From: CAWBLP01 sp963721065
GTDB taxonomy: Bacteria > Pseudomonadota > Alphaproteobacteria > Acetobacterales > Acetobacteraceae
NCBI GenBank assembly: GCA_963721065.1
Contig: CAVRHO010000002.1
Location: 62,001 to 126,000, forward strand
Length of the DNA stretch: 64,000 nucleotides
Direction: 5' to 3'
Shown: in pieces, positions 35,484 to 44,365 of the stretch
Position numbering within the stretch: position 1 is the stretch's first letter
Layout: every line of letters begins with the position of its first letter
Position numbers and translations under genes: made by a program
Notes under the pieces: generated by a model
Seen by the model: the letters and a program-made list of their open reading frames with translations, nothing else
Told to the model about the DNA's origin: nothing
Databases searched by the model: none

Positions 35484-36551
35484 TCAGCGCGCGACTGCTT
35501 CCCGGATCACCTGCACTGCCAGCTCCACGCCCGCAGCATCCACGTCCAGGTGCGTGCAGGCACGGGCGCGGTGGGGACCGATCGTGGACAGCATCACGCC
35601 CTGGCGGCGGATGCGGTCGGCCAGATCGTCGGCGGTCAGGCCGGTGCCGGCGGTGTCGAAGAACACCAGGTTGGTCTCCGGCTCCTCCACCACGACGCCG
35701 GGGATCTGCGCCAGGCCGCGTGCCAGAAGCTTGGCGTTGGCGTGGTCCTCGGCCAGCCGGTCCACGTTGTGGTCCAGCGCGTAGAGGCAGGCCGCGGCGC
35801 ACACGCCGGCCTGGCGCAGCGAGCCGCCCAGGCGCTGCTTCCAGCGCCAGGCCTGGTCGATGAACTCCGCGCTGCCGCACAGCACGGCGCCCAGCGGCGC
35901 ACCCAGGCCCTTGGTGAAGTCCAGCCAGACGGAGTCGCAGCCGGCCACCATCTCCCGCGCCGGCACGCCGGCCGCCACCACGGCATTCATCAGCCGTGCA
36001 CCGTCCATATGGGTCTGCATGCCGTTTGCGTGCGCCGCGTCCAGCACGGCGTTCAGCCGGTCCAGCGGCCAGACGCTGCCGCCGCCGAAATTCGCCGTCT
36101 GCTCCACTTCCAGCAGCACCTGCGACGGCACGTTGCGCCGGCGCTCGCGCAGGGCCGCCTCCAGCGTCGGCACGTCGAACTGGCCGCGTGGTCCCTTCAG
36201 GCCCAGCACCAGGGCGCCGGACAGGGCGCCGGGGCCGCCACCCTCATTGCCGATGATGTGGGCGCTCTCGTGCGCCAGCACCTCGTCGCCCGGGCGGCAG
36301 TGGACCAGCAGCGCGATCTGGTTGCACATCGTCCCGGACGGCAGGAACACCGCCGCCTGCTTGCCCAGCAGCGCGGCCATCCGATCGCACAGCGCGTGCA
36401 CGGTGGGATCGTCGCCATGCTGTTCGTCGCCGACCTCGGCCTGCACCATCGCCTGCTTCATGCCGGGTGATGGTTTGGTCTGCGTGTCCGAATACAGGTT
36501 CACCCGCACCGGCGGCAGCGCGGCATCGGGACGGGCAGGGGCATAGATCAT
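35484..36551 (-). CDS. ltaE: Low-specificity L-threonine aldolase
   Basis: The 355-residue PLP enzyme cleaves threonine and allo-threonine to glycine and acetaldehyde. It opens with VNLYSDTQTKPS, and the PLP lysine is in DFTKGLGAPLGAVL. Other conserved blocks are GDEQHGDDPTV, HIIGNEGGG and MDGARLMNAV. The ATG at 36551 is used because family sequence starts a few residues in; the longer frame is unrelated. It lies upstream of the lipoprotein on the same strand but at a distance of about 170 bases, so it may have its own unit. Confidence 0.93.
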   Translation of the reverse strand: MIYAPARPDAALPPVRVNLYSDTQTKPSPGMKQAMVQAEVGDEQHGDDPTVHALCDRMAALLGKQAAVFLPSGTMCNQIALLVHCRPGDEVLAHESAHIIGNEGGGPGALSGALVLGLKGPRGQFDVPTLEAALRERRRNVPSQVLLEVEQTANFGGGSVWPLDRLNAVLDAAHANGMQTHMDGARLMNAVVAAGVPAREMVAGCDSVWLDFTKGLGAPLGAVLCGSAEFIDQAWRWKQRLGGSLRQAGVCAAACLYALDHNVDRLAEDHANAKLLARGLAQIPGVVVEEPETNLVFFDTAGTGLTADDLADRIRRQGVMLSTIGPHRARACTHLDVDAAGVELAVQVIREAVAR

Positions 36552-36604
36552 GGCGTCACGGGCTCCGAATGGCGCCCGCAGCAAAGCAGGACCGGCCTGT
36601 CCTG

Positions 36605-37084
36605 TCAGCCTGCCTGGGTGCTGGGCGTGGGCGCCGTGTGCGGCAGGGTGGAGGGCGGCCCGTACACGTCGCGCGCCCGCTTGCGGAACGCATTCACCAT
36701 TCGGCGCACCGCCTCGTTGAACACCACGCCGATGGCCGACTGCAGGATGCGGCTGCGGAACTCGAAATCGACGTAGAACTCCACCTCGGTGCCGCGCTCG
36801 TGCGGCGCGAAGCCCCACTGATTATTCAGATATCGGAACGGACCGTTTTCGTAGCGGACCTTCACCAGGCGCGGCCGGTTCAGGTTGACGCGGCTGGTGA
36901 ACGTCTCCCGAAATGGGCCGAAGCCGATGGTCAGGTCGGCGAGGAGTTCCTGCTCCGTGCGGGTACGGATGCGGGCGGCGACGCACCAGGGCAGGAATTG
37001 CGGATATTTCCCCACATCCGCGACAAGGTCGAACAACTGGTCCGGACGGTAGGGGACGATTTGCCGTTCAGCGTGTGTTGGCAT
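36605..37084 (-). CDS. RatA/COQ10-type START-domain protein
   Basis: The 159-residue protein is of the polyketide cyclase/START superfamily with VPYRPDQLFDLVADVGKYPQFLPWC and DFEFRSRILQSAIGVVFNEA, the pattern shared by ribosome-association toxin RatA and coenzyme Q-binding COQ10. In alphaproteobacteria this gene commonly follows lipA, as here (start seven bases after the lipA stop). A role in ubiquinone handling is more likely than toxicity. The C-terminal ten residues are low complexity. ATG 37084 is the start. Confidence 0.9.
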   Translation of the reverse strand: MPTHAERQIVPYRPDQLFDLVADVGKYPQFLPWCVAARIRTRTEQELLADLTIGFGPFRETFTSRVNLNRPRLVKVRYENGPFRYLNNQWGFAPHERGTEVEFYVDFEFRSRILQSAIGVVFNEAVRRMVNAFRKRARDVYGPPSTLPHTAPTPSTQAG

Positions 37085-37091
37085 CAGCGTG

Positions 37092-38061
37092 TCACGCGGC
37101 GGCTGATGCGAGTTTGGCGGCCCGGGCCTCGCGCAACGCCGCGAAGTCGGCGTCGGCGTGATAGGAGCTGCGGGTGAGCGGCGTGGCGGAGACCAGCAGG
37201 AATCCCTTTGCCCGCGCCAGGCTGGCGTAGTCGGCAAATTCCTCGGGGGTCACGAAGCGGTCCACGGCGGCGTGCTTCACCGTGGGCTGCAGGTACTGGC
37301 CGATCGTCAGGAAATCCACGTCGGCAATGCGCAGGTCGTCCATCACCTGCGTGATTTCGGTGCGCGACTCGCCCAGGCCAACCATCAGGCCGGATTTGGT
37401 GAACACCTCCGGCGCCAGCCGCTTCACGGAATCCAACAGGCGCAGCGACTGGAAGTAGCGCGCCCCCGGCCGGATGGTGGGATACAGCCGCGGCACCGTC
37501 TCCAGGTTGTGGTTGAACACGTCGGGCCGGGCCTCGGCCACCACCTCCATGGCGCCGGGCTTGCGCAGGAAGTCGGGGGTCAGCACCTCGACCGTCGTGT
37601 CCGGCGCGGCGGCGCGGATGGCGCGGATCACCGCGGCAAAATGGGCGGCGCCGCCATCGGCCAGGTCGTCGCGGTCCACCGACGTGACCACCACGTGCTG
37701 GAGGCCCAGCCGAGCGACGGCGTCGGCGACGCGGGCGGGTTCCCCGGCATCGAGAGAAGTCAGGGTGACCGGTACGAACGTTGCAGAAGGCGCAGGCGCG
37801 CGTGCAGGTGTCCCCCATGATCATCATCGTGGCGTGGCGCTGCGACCAGCACTCGCCGATGTTGGGGCAGGCGGCTTCCTCGCACACGGTGTTCAGCCGG
37901 TTCTCCCGCATCAGTGCGCGGGTCTGGTGATAGACCGGGTGCGTGGGCGCCTTGACCCGGATCCAGGCGGGCTTGCGCTGGACCGGGTTGTCCGGGCGGT
38001 GCGCCTTTTCCGGATGGCGGACCGGGCCCGTGCGATGGTCGATGACGACGCGGGAGGACAT
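37092..38061 (-). pseudogene. lipA: Lipoyl synthase LipA, interrupted by one-base frameshift
   Basis: LipA inserts two sulfur atoms into octanoylated proteins. The first frame from ATG 38061 carries the auxiliary cluster motif CEEAACPNIGEC and the radical-SAM CTRACAFC, then goes out of frame just after NVRTGHPD. The second frame resumes with DAGEPARVADAVARL and HVVVTSVDRDDLADGG and runs to the normal C-terminus at 37092. Deleting one A from the plus-strand GAAG near 37756-37758 gives an unbroken family-like text (RTGHPDSLDAGEP). Since lipoylation is usually essential, a sequencing error is more likely than a real null. The COQ10-type gene follows after seven bases. Confidence 0.9.
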
Positions 38062-38233
38062 GACGGGCTTTAAGTGGCGGGGCGGGCAGGGGGCGTCAAG
38101 CATCCGTGTGCCGCCGCGGTGTCCGCCTGGCGCCCGGGGGCCGGGCTTCCCGGATTGTTCAGTGCCGGGGCGGCGAACCGTCTCGCCAGTGATCTGTTGA
38201 ACCGGGGTATCCGTAACAACAGGAGGTCCCGTG

Positions 38234-39178
38234 ATGCGCAGCATTCTCGCCGCGCCGCTCGCGGCTGCGGTTTCGATCGGCTTCGGTCTTGTCTCGCCCG
38301 CGCTGGCCGCCACATCCGGCCAGACGGCCGGCAACGCCGGGCAGCAGAACGCCGGGCAGCAGACGGCCAACAACGCGCAGCAGGCAGGCGCGACCGGCAA
38401 CAGCGGCCAGGCGACGCAGTGCCTGCAGGACGTGCGGTCCTTCCGGGCCAAGATGCAGCAGGATGGCTACTGGCTGAACGGCTACAACGGCATGGGCTAC
38501 GCCTTCGTGCCGGCCGCGCCCGTGGTGGCGCCGGGCGGGGCGGCCAACAACCCGCACAACGGCAACGGACCGTGGGGCAATCAGCGGTGGAATTCCCGGC
38601 CCGGCTATGACCTGCGCACGTTGACCATGGCGGCCCACATCCTGGCGCGCCACGGCAATGAGCAGACCTGCGAAAACGTCCTGAACACTGCCCAGAACAT
38701 CTATCATCGCTACGCGGCGGACCTGTCCAGCCACGGCGTCACCGGGGCCGGCGTGGCGAACTGGCGCCAGCAGCAGATTGCGCATGCTCGGCCGGTGACG
38801 CAGATCAAGCAGAACTTCCGCCTGCAGGACATCAACGGCACCGACGTACGCAACCGCAACGACAAGCTGCTGGGCAACGTGGACAGCGTGGTGCTGAATC
38901 CGAAGTCCGGGCGGATTGCCTATCTGCTCGTCACCTACGGCGGCGGGGCCTTCGGCATCGGCTCCAGCACGACGGCGGTGCCCTGGCATGATTTCCAGGC
39001 CACGCCAGGGCTGAACACGCTGGTGCTGCATGCCACCGAGGAGACGCTGAGCAAGGCGCCGAAGGTCAACCCCGACCAGTTCGGCAACGGCGTGGCGACG
39101 AGCCAGATCCGGCAGCAGGTGGATTCCTACTGGCAGTCCCATGTGAAGAAGCAGGCCGGCAACAAGGCGAACGGCTAA
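38234..39178 (+). CDS. Exported PRC-barrel domain protein
   Basis: The 314-residue protein starts at ATG 38234, eight bases after AGGAGG; GTG 38231 is an alternative. A signal peptide ends in SPALAATSG. A Gln/Asn-rich stretch with GQQNAGQQ repeats follows, then a helical domain with two cysteines. A C-terminal PRC-barrel reads LQDINGTDVRNRNDKLLGNVDSVVLN, with a beta-rich YLLVTYGGGAFGIG. PRC barrels often act in stress response or as envelope sensors. The gene is followed by a good terminator, separating it from the urea locus. The function is not known. Confidence 0.82.
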   Translation: MRSILAAPLAAAVSIGFGLVSPALAATSGQTAGNAGQQNAGQQTANNAQQAGATGNSGQATQCLQDVRSFRAKMQQDGYWLNGYNGMGYAFVPAAPVVAPGGAANNPHNGNGPWGNQRWNSRPGYDLRTLTMAAHILARHGNEQTCENVLNTAQNIYHRYAADLSSHGVTGAGVANWRQQQIAHARPVTQIKQNFRLQDINGTDVRNRNDKLLGNVDSVVLNPKSGRIAYLLVTYGGGAFGIGSSTTAVPWHDFQATPGLNTLVLHATEETLSKAPKVNPDQFGNGVATSQIRQQVDSYWQSHVKKQAGNKANG

Positions 39179-39195
39179 GCGGCGGCAATTATCGG

Positions 39196-39230
39196 CGGCG
39201 GCCGACACGTGCCGGCCGCCGTCCCTTTCT
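39196..39230 (+). terminator. Rho-independent terminator after the PRC-barrel gene
   Basis: CGGCGGCCG and CGGCCGCCG form a perfect 9-bp stem with an 8-base loop, followed by TCCCTTTCT. It lies 18 bases after the PRC-barrel stop codon and insulates it from the urt operon. Confidence 0.75.
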
Positions 39231-39328
39231 GAGTAAATTTCGGGCATTTCAGCCGCCGATGCCGATTTCCGTGGCAATCAGGCGCCGATAGGGTCATCGA
39301 TTGCCGCGGAATCCGGCCCGCCAGTAAC

Positions 39329-39344
39329 TGGCATGGGCATTGCG
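39329..39344 (+). promoter_or_regulatory. Sigma-54 promoter upstream of urtA
   Basis: TGGCATGGGCATTGCG matches the -24/-12 consensus TGGCAC-N5-TTGCA with invariant GG and GC correctly spaced. The predicted start of transcription is near 39355, about 50 bases before the urtA ATG. Sigma-54 control by NtrC is known for urea uptake in other bacteria. No clear NtrC dyad was found just upstream. Confidence 0.75.
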
Positions 39345-39406
39345 TAACCTGTTCCGACTCCGCGTGGCGGGGAAACGAAGAGAAACCAGGAACAGGATTG
39401 AGGCTC

Positions 39407-40750
39407 ATGTCATCTGCCGAACCCAAGCTCTCGCGCCGTGGTCTTGGCCGCCTTGGAGCCGCCGCCGCGACGCTGGCCGCGGTCGGGGCCACCAAGGCCG
39501 CGGTCACGCCGACCCGCGCCTATGCGGCCCCGTCCGGCGGCACCATCAAGGTCGGCATCCTGCACTCCCTGTCCGGCACCATGGCGATCAGCGAGAGCAC
39601 GCTGAAAGACGTCATGCTGATGCTGATCGAGGAGCAGAACAGGAAAGGCGGCCTGCTGGGCAGGAAGCTGGAGCCGGTGGTCGTCGATCCCGCGTCCAAC
39701 TGGCCCCTGTTCGCCGAAAAGGCGCGCCAGTTGCTGGCGGTGGACAAGGTCGCCGCGGTGTTCGGCTGCTGGACCTCGGTCTCCCGCAAGTCCGTGCTGC
39801 CGGTGTTCGAGGAACTCGACGGCATCCTGTTCTACCCGGTGCAGTACGAAGGCCAGGAGTGCAGCCGCAACATCTTCTACACCGGCGCGGCACCGAACCA
39901 GCAGGCGATCCCGGCGGTGGATTACCTGATGAACGACCTTGGGGTGAAGCGCTGGGTGCTGGAGGGCACCGACTACGTCTATCCCCGCACCACCAACCAG
40001 ATCCTGGAAGCCTACCTGAAGCTGAAGGGCGTCAAGTCGGAAGACATCCTGATCAACTACACCCCGTTCAGCTTCTCCGACTGGCAGAACGAGGTCGCGC
40101 GGATCAAGAAGTTCGGCACCGCCGGCAAGAAGACCGCGGTGGTGTCCACCATCAACGGCGACGCCAACGTGCCGTTCTACAAGGAGCTGGGCAACCAGGG
40201 TATCAAGGCGACCGACATCCCGGTGATGGCGTTCAGCGTCGGCGAGCAGGAACTGGCCGGCCTGGATACCAAGCCGCTGCTCGGCCACATGGCGGCGTGG
40301 AACTACTTCGAGAGCGTCGATACGCCGGAGAACAAGGACTTCATCGCCAAGTGGCACAAGTTCATCAAGGACTCCAAGCGCGTCACCAATGATCCGATGG
40401 AGGCGCACTACATCGGCTTCAACATGTGGGTGAAGGGCGTGGAGAAGGCCGGCACCACCGACCCCGACAAGGTGATCGACGCGCTGATCGGTGTTGCCGT
40501 GCCCAACCTGTCCGGCGGCTACTCGGCGCTGATGCCGAACCACCACATCACCAAGCCGGTGCTGATGGGCGAGATCCAGGGCAACGGCCAGTTCAACATC
40601 GTGTCGGAGACCCCGGGCCTGCTGGTGGCGCAGGAATGGTCGCCGTACATCCCGGCCACCGCCGACCTGATCGGCGACTGGCGGCCGCCGCTGAGCTGCG
40701 GCGCGTTCAACGTGAAATCCGGAAAGTGCACATCCGGTAAGAAGGCCTGA
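39407..40750 (+). CDS. urtA: Urea ABC transporter substrate-binding protein UrtA
   Basis: The 447-residue periplasmic binding protein captures urea for the UrtBCDE permease. It has a twin-arginine signal (LSRRGLGRLGAAAAT), then the type 1 binding fold: TIKVGILHSLSGTMAISE, EEQNRKGGLLGRKLEPVV, FGCWTSVSRKSVLPVFEE and YEGQECSRNIFYTGAAPNQQ, all UrtA hallmarks. Cys in CWTS and the C-terminal CGAFNV pair are typical. ATG 39407 is chosen over TTG 39398 because of a GAGG site. A sigma-54 promoter lies upstream and a hairpin follows the stop. Confidence 0.95.
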   Translation: MSSAEPKLSRRGLGRLGAAAATLAAVGATKAAVTPTRAYAAPSGGTIKVGILHSLSGTMAISESTLKDVMLMLIEEQNRKGGLLGRKLEPVVVDPASNWPLFAEKARQLLAVDKVAAVFGCWTSVSRKSVLPVFEELDGILFYPVQYEGQECSRNIFYTGAAPNQQAIPAVDYLMNDLGVKRWVLEGTDYVYPRTTNQILEAYLKLKGVKSEDILINYTPFSFSDWQNEVARIKKFGTAGKKTAVVSTINGDANVPFYKELGNQGIKATDIPVMAFSVGEQELAGLDTKPLLGHMAAWNYFESVDTPENKDFIAKWHKFIKDSKRVTNDPMEAHYIGFNMWVKGVEKAGTTDPDKVIDALIGVAVPNLSGGYSALMPNHHITKPVLMGEIQGNGQFNIVSETPGLLVAQEWSPYIPATADLIGDWRPPLSCGAFNVKSGKCTSGKKA

Positions 40751-40779
40751 CGGTCGCCGCTCCCGGCTGTCAGACACCT

Positions 40780-40810
40780 GGGGGCGGCCGTTTCCTCCCC
40801 GGCCGCCCCC
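40780..40810 (+). terminator. Hairpin between urtA and urtB (partial terminator or RNA stabiliser)
   Basis: A perfect 11-bp stem (GGGGGCGGCCG / CGGCCGCCCCC, 9-base loop) lies 30 bases after urtA. The following sequence GTCGCTTCTCTG has only a modest T content. It probably reduces read-through or protects urtA mRNA, giving excess binding protein over permease. Confidence 0.7.
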
Positions 40811-40839
40811 GTCGCTTCTCTGTCGAAAAGATTGCTGTG

Positions 40840-42429
40840 ATGAACCGCCTGCTGGCCTGCCTGCTGCTTGCGCTGCTGGTGCTCGCCCCGGTCGGTGCCC
40901 GGGCGCAGGGACAGGCGGATGCCGCCCTGGGCCTGATCGGCTCCGGCAACTACATGAAGATGCGCACCGGCGTGACCGAACTTGCCGCGTCCGGCGATCC
41001 GCGTGCGCTGCCGATCATCAGCGCGCTGAAGAACGGCGACCTGTACGTCGGTGCCGGTCACACGCTGTACATCAAGACGGACAAAGGCTTCGTCGAGGCG
41101 GCCAGCGGCAAGCCGTCCGACATCATGTCGAGCGGACTGAAGAAGGTGCGCACCAGCCTGGTGGTGAGTGGCGCGATCAACGCCGCACTGGGCACCTTGC
41201 GGCTGTTCTCGACCGATCCCGCGAGCCGTCTGGCCGCCGCGGAAGCGGTGTTCAACTCGCACGACCCGGCCGCACTGGAAAACCTGGACAAGGCGATCGC
41301 CCGGGAACCCGACCCTGGCGTGAAGCAGCAGATGCAGCAGGCGCGGGCCGCGGCGCTGCTGTTTTCGGAGGACGCGAGCGTCAAGGACCGGCTCGCCGCC
41401 GTCGCGGTGCTGCGTGCGCGCGGCGACCTGAAGGCGCGCGGGATCCTGGCATCGCTCTCCGGGCAGCCGCCGGCGGTTGCCGCGGCCGCTGACTCGGCGA
41501 TGGAGTCGATCGACCGGACCCTGGAACTGTGGAGCATCCTGCAGAGCGTCTATTACGGGCTGAGCCTGGGGTCCGTGCTGCTGCTGGCCGCGGCCGGCCT
41601 GGCGATCACCTTCGGCGTCATGGGCGTGATCAACATGGCGCATGGCGAGATGGTGATGATCGGCGCCTACGTGACCTATGTCGTGCAGCAGGTGATGCAC
41701 CAGGTCGCGCCGCAGTTCTATGCCGGCAACCTGTTTGTCGCGGTGCCGATGGCGTTCCTGGTGGCCGGGCTGATCGGCATCGTCATCGAACGCACGCTGA
41801 TCCGCTGGCTGTATGGCCGGCCGCTGGAGACGCTGCTGGCGACCTGGGGCCTGTCGCTGGTCCTGCAGCAGGCGGTGCGTTCGATCTTCGGCCCGACCAA
41901 CCGCGATGTGGACACGCCCTGGTGGATGAGCGGCGATCTGCACCTGGGCGGTCTCACGCTGACCTGGAACCGGATGTACATCATCCTGTTCGCGGCGCTG
42001 GTGCTGGCGGCGCTGATGGCGGCACTGCGCTACACCTCGCTGGGGCTGCGCATGCGGGCGGTGACGCAGAACCGCCGCATGGCGTCGGCGATGGGCATCC
42101 GCACGCCGTGGATCGATGCGCTGACCTTCGGCCTTGGCTCCGGCGTGGCGGGCATTGCCGGCGTGGCGCTGAGCCAGATCGACAACGTCTCGCCCAACCT
42201 GGGGCAGAACTACATCGTCGACAGTTTCATGGTGGTGGTGTTCGGCGGTGTCGGCAATCTGTGGGGCACCACCGTCGCCGCGCTGACGCTGGGGATCGTC
42301 AACAAGTTCCTGGAGCCGTTCGCCGGCGCGGTGCTGGGCAAGATCGTCGTACTGGTGCTGCTGATCCTGTACATCCAGCGCCGACCCCGCGGCATGTTCC
42401 CGCTCAAGGGACGGGCGGTGGAGGCATGA
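40840..42429 (+). CDS. urtB: Urea ABC transporter permease UrtB
   Basis: The 529-residue protein starts with a signal peptide (LLALLVLAPVGARAQG) and a soluble domain of about 200 residues. A branched-chain amino-acid-type permease domain follows with about eight helices: LAITFGVMGVINMAHGEMVMIGAYV, LLATWGLSLVLQQAVRSIFGP and VFGGVGNLWGTTVAAL. The extended N-terminal domain distinguishes UrtB from LivH. ATG 40840 is preferred over GTG 40837. It forms the membrane channel with UrtC. Confidence 0.95.
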   Translation: MNRLLACLLLALLVLAPVGARAQGQADAALGLIGSGNYMKMRTGVTELAASGDPRALPIISALKNGDLYVGAGHTLYIKTDKGFVEAASGKPSDIMSSGLKKVRTSLVVSGAINAALGTLRLFSTDPASRLAAAEAVFNSHDPAALENLDKAIAREPDPGVKQQMQQARAAALLFSEDASVKDRLAAVAVLRARGDLKARGILASLSGQPPAVAAAADSAMESIDRTLELWSILQSVYYGLSLGSVLLLAAAGLAITFGVMGVINMAHGEMVMIGAYVTYVVQQVMHQVAPQFYAGNLFVAVPMAFLVAGLIGIVIERTLIRWLYGRPLETLLATWGLSLVLQQAVRSIFGPTNRDVDTPWWMSGDLHLGGLTLTWNRMYIILFAALVLAALMAALRYTSLGLRMRAVTQNRRMASAMGIRTPWIDALTFGLGSGVAGIAGVALSQIDNVSPNLGQNYIVDSFMVVVFGGVGNLWGTTVAALTLGIVNKFLEPFAGAVLGKIVVLVLLILYIQRRPRGMFPLKGRAVEA

Positions 42430-42484
42430 GCACCGTGCAACATTGCCGCTGGACAGAACTCACCCCGGTGTGGACGGCATCACG

Positions 42485-43609
42485 ATGAAACTCGATAGAA
42501 CCGCAACCATCACCGTGGCCCTGTTGCTTGGCGGCGCTCTGGTGATGGCGGCACTGAACATGTTCACGCCACCCGGCTCGCCGCTGCACGTGCCGACCTA
42601 TGCCGTCGGCCTGACCGGAAAGTATCTGTGCTACGCCATGCTGGCGCTGGCGGTCGATCTGGTCTGGGGTTTCGGCGGCATCCTGTCGCTGGGCCATGCC
42701 GCGTTCTTCGCCCTGGGTGGCTACGCCATGGGCATGTACCTGATGCGCGAGATCGGCGCCCGCGGCGTTTATGCCAATCCGGTCCTGCCCGACTTCATGG
42801 TGTTCCTGGGTTGGAAACATCTGCCCTGGTACTGGTACGGCATGGACTGGTTTCCTGTGGCGATGATCATGGTGGTCGTGGTGCCCGGTCTGCTGGCGCT
42901 GGTGTTCGGCTGGCTGGCGTTCCGCTCCCGCGTGACCGGCGTGTACCTGTCGATCATCACCCAGGCGCTGACCTTCGCGCTGATGCTGGCGTTCTTCCGC
43001 AACGACATGGGATTCGGCGGCAATAACGGGATGACCGACTTCAAGGACATCGTTGGTTTCCCGATCCATGCGGACTCCACCCGCTGCGGCCTGATGGTGC
43101 TGTCGGCCCTGTTCGTGTGTCTTCAGTACCTGCTGGCCCGCTTCATCGTGCGATCGCGCTTCGGCAAGGTGCTGGTCGCGGTCCGCGATGCCGAATCGCG
43201 CACGCGGTTCCTGGGCTACCGCCCGGAATCCTACCTGCTGGTGGTGTTCGTGCTGTCGGCGATGATGGCCGGCATTGGCGGCGCGTTGTACGTGCCGCAG
43301 ATCGGCATCATCAATCCGAGCGAATTCTCCCCCGCGAATTCGATCGAGGCGGTGATCTGGGTCGCGGTGGGCGGACGCGGCACGCTGGTGGGCGCCATCA
43401 TCGGGGCCCTGCTGGTGAACCTGGGCAAGACCTGGTTCACCAGCGCGCTTCCGGAGGTGTGGCTGTACGCCCTGGGCGCCTTGTTCATCGGCACGACGCT
43501 GCTGTTGCCGCGCGGACTCATGGGCCTGTTCGCCCCGCGCACGCGGCTGGCGCCACCCGAGCCGGAGCCCGACACCCCGGTCGGCGAAGCGCAGGAGGTA
43601 ACGGGATGA
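42485..43609 (+). CDS. urtC: Urea ABC transporter permease UrtC
   Basis: The 374-residue LivM-type permease has about nine helices and the conserved blocks LVWGFGGILSLGHAAFFALGG, SRVTGVYLSIITQALTFAL and WVAVGGRGTLVGAIIGALLV. NNGMTDF is also typical for UrtC. ATG 42485 is used because family text begins there. The stop overlaps urtD as ATGA, so translation is coupled. It pairs with UrtB. Confidence 0.95.
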   Translation: MKLDRTATITVALLLGGALVMAALNMFTPPGSPLHVPTYAVGLTGKYLCYAMLALAVDLVWGFGGILSLGHAAFFALGGYAMGMYLMREIGARGVYANPVLPDFMVFLGWKHLPWYWYGMDWFPVAMIMVVVVPGLLALVFGWLAFRSRVTGVYLSIITQALTFALMLAFFRNDMGFGGNNGMTDFKDIVGFPIHADSTRCGLMVLSALFVCLQYLLARFIVRSRFGKVLVAVRDAESRTRFLGYRPESYLLVVFVLSAMMAGIGGALYVPQIGIINPSEFSPANSIEAVIWVAVGGRGTLVGAIIGALLVNLGKTWFTSALPEVWLYALGALFIGTTLLLPRGLMGLFAPRTRLAPPEPEPDTPVGEAQEVTG

Positions 43610-44352
43610 CCGAGGCCGGCACACTGCTTTACCTGGACGGTGTCACCGTCAGCTTCGATGGGTTCCGCGCATTGAACGCGCTGTCGCTGGTCCTGGAACC
43701 GGGCGAGATGCGCGCGGTGATCGGCCCCAACGGCGCCGGCAAGACCACGATGATGGACGTGATCACCGGCAAGACCCGGCCCGACGAAGGCCGCGTGATC
43801 TTCGGCGCGGACACCGACCTGACGCGGATGGACGAGCCGGCCATCGCCTCCCTGGGCATCGGCCGCAAGTTCCAGAAGCCGACGGTGTTCGAATCACACT
43901 CGGTCTGGGACAACCTGCTGCTGTCGTTGGCCGAGGACCGTCGCCCGCGCTTCACCCTGTTCGCCCGTGAAACCGCCAGCGAGCGGCGGCGCGTCGAGGA
44001 GATCCTGGCCACCATCCGCCTGACCGCTCACCGCAACCGCCTGGCGGCCGACCTGTCGCACGGGCAGAAGCAGTGGCTGGAGATCGGCATGCTGCTGGCG
44101 CAGGAACCGCAACTGCTGCTGGTGGACGAGCCGGTGGCCGGCATGACGGACGCGGAAACCGAACAGACCGCCGCGCTGCTGCGTGACATCAACCGTACCC
44201 GCAGCGTGGTGGTCGTGGAGCACGACATGGCCTTCGTGCGGGCGCTGGATGTGAAGGTGACGGTGCTGCACGAGGGCTCCGTCCTGTCGGAAGGCTCGAT
44301 CGACCATGTCAGCGCCGATCCGCGCGTGGTCGAAGTTTATCTGGGGCGCTGA
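43606..44352 (+). CDS. urtD: Urea ABC transporter ATP-binding protein UrtD
   Basis: The 248-residue ATPase has Walker A GPNGAGKTTM, signature LSHGQKQWLEIG, Walker B LLLVDEPVAGM, and the switch His in VVEHDMAFV. The LSHGQKQ form of the signature is characteristic of UrtD. A strong GGAGG ribosome site precedes ATG 43606, which overlaps the urtC stop by four bases. It drives urea import together with UrtE. Confidence 0.96.
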   Translation: MTEAGTLLYLDGVTVSFDGFRALNALSLVLEPGEMRAVIGPNGAGKTTMMDVITGKTRPDEGRVIFGADTDLTRMDEPAIASLGIGRKFQKPTVFESHSVWDNLLLSLAEDRRPRFTLFARETASERRRVEEILATIRLTAHRNRLAADLSHGQKQWLEIGMLLAQEPQLLLVDEPVAGMTDAETEQTAALLRDINRTRSVVVVEHDMAFVRALDVKVTVLHEGSVLSEGSIDHVSADPRVVEVYLGR

Positions 44353-44365
44353 ACGGAACACACCG

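Noticed and set aside
36605..37084. RatA toxin of a toxin-antitoxin pair
   Set aside because: No RatB-like partner is adjacent, and the position after lipA is the usual site of the COQ10-type housekeeping gene.
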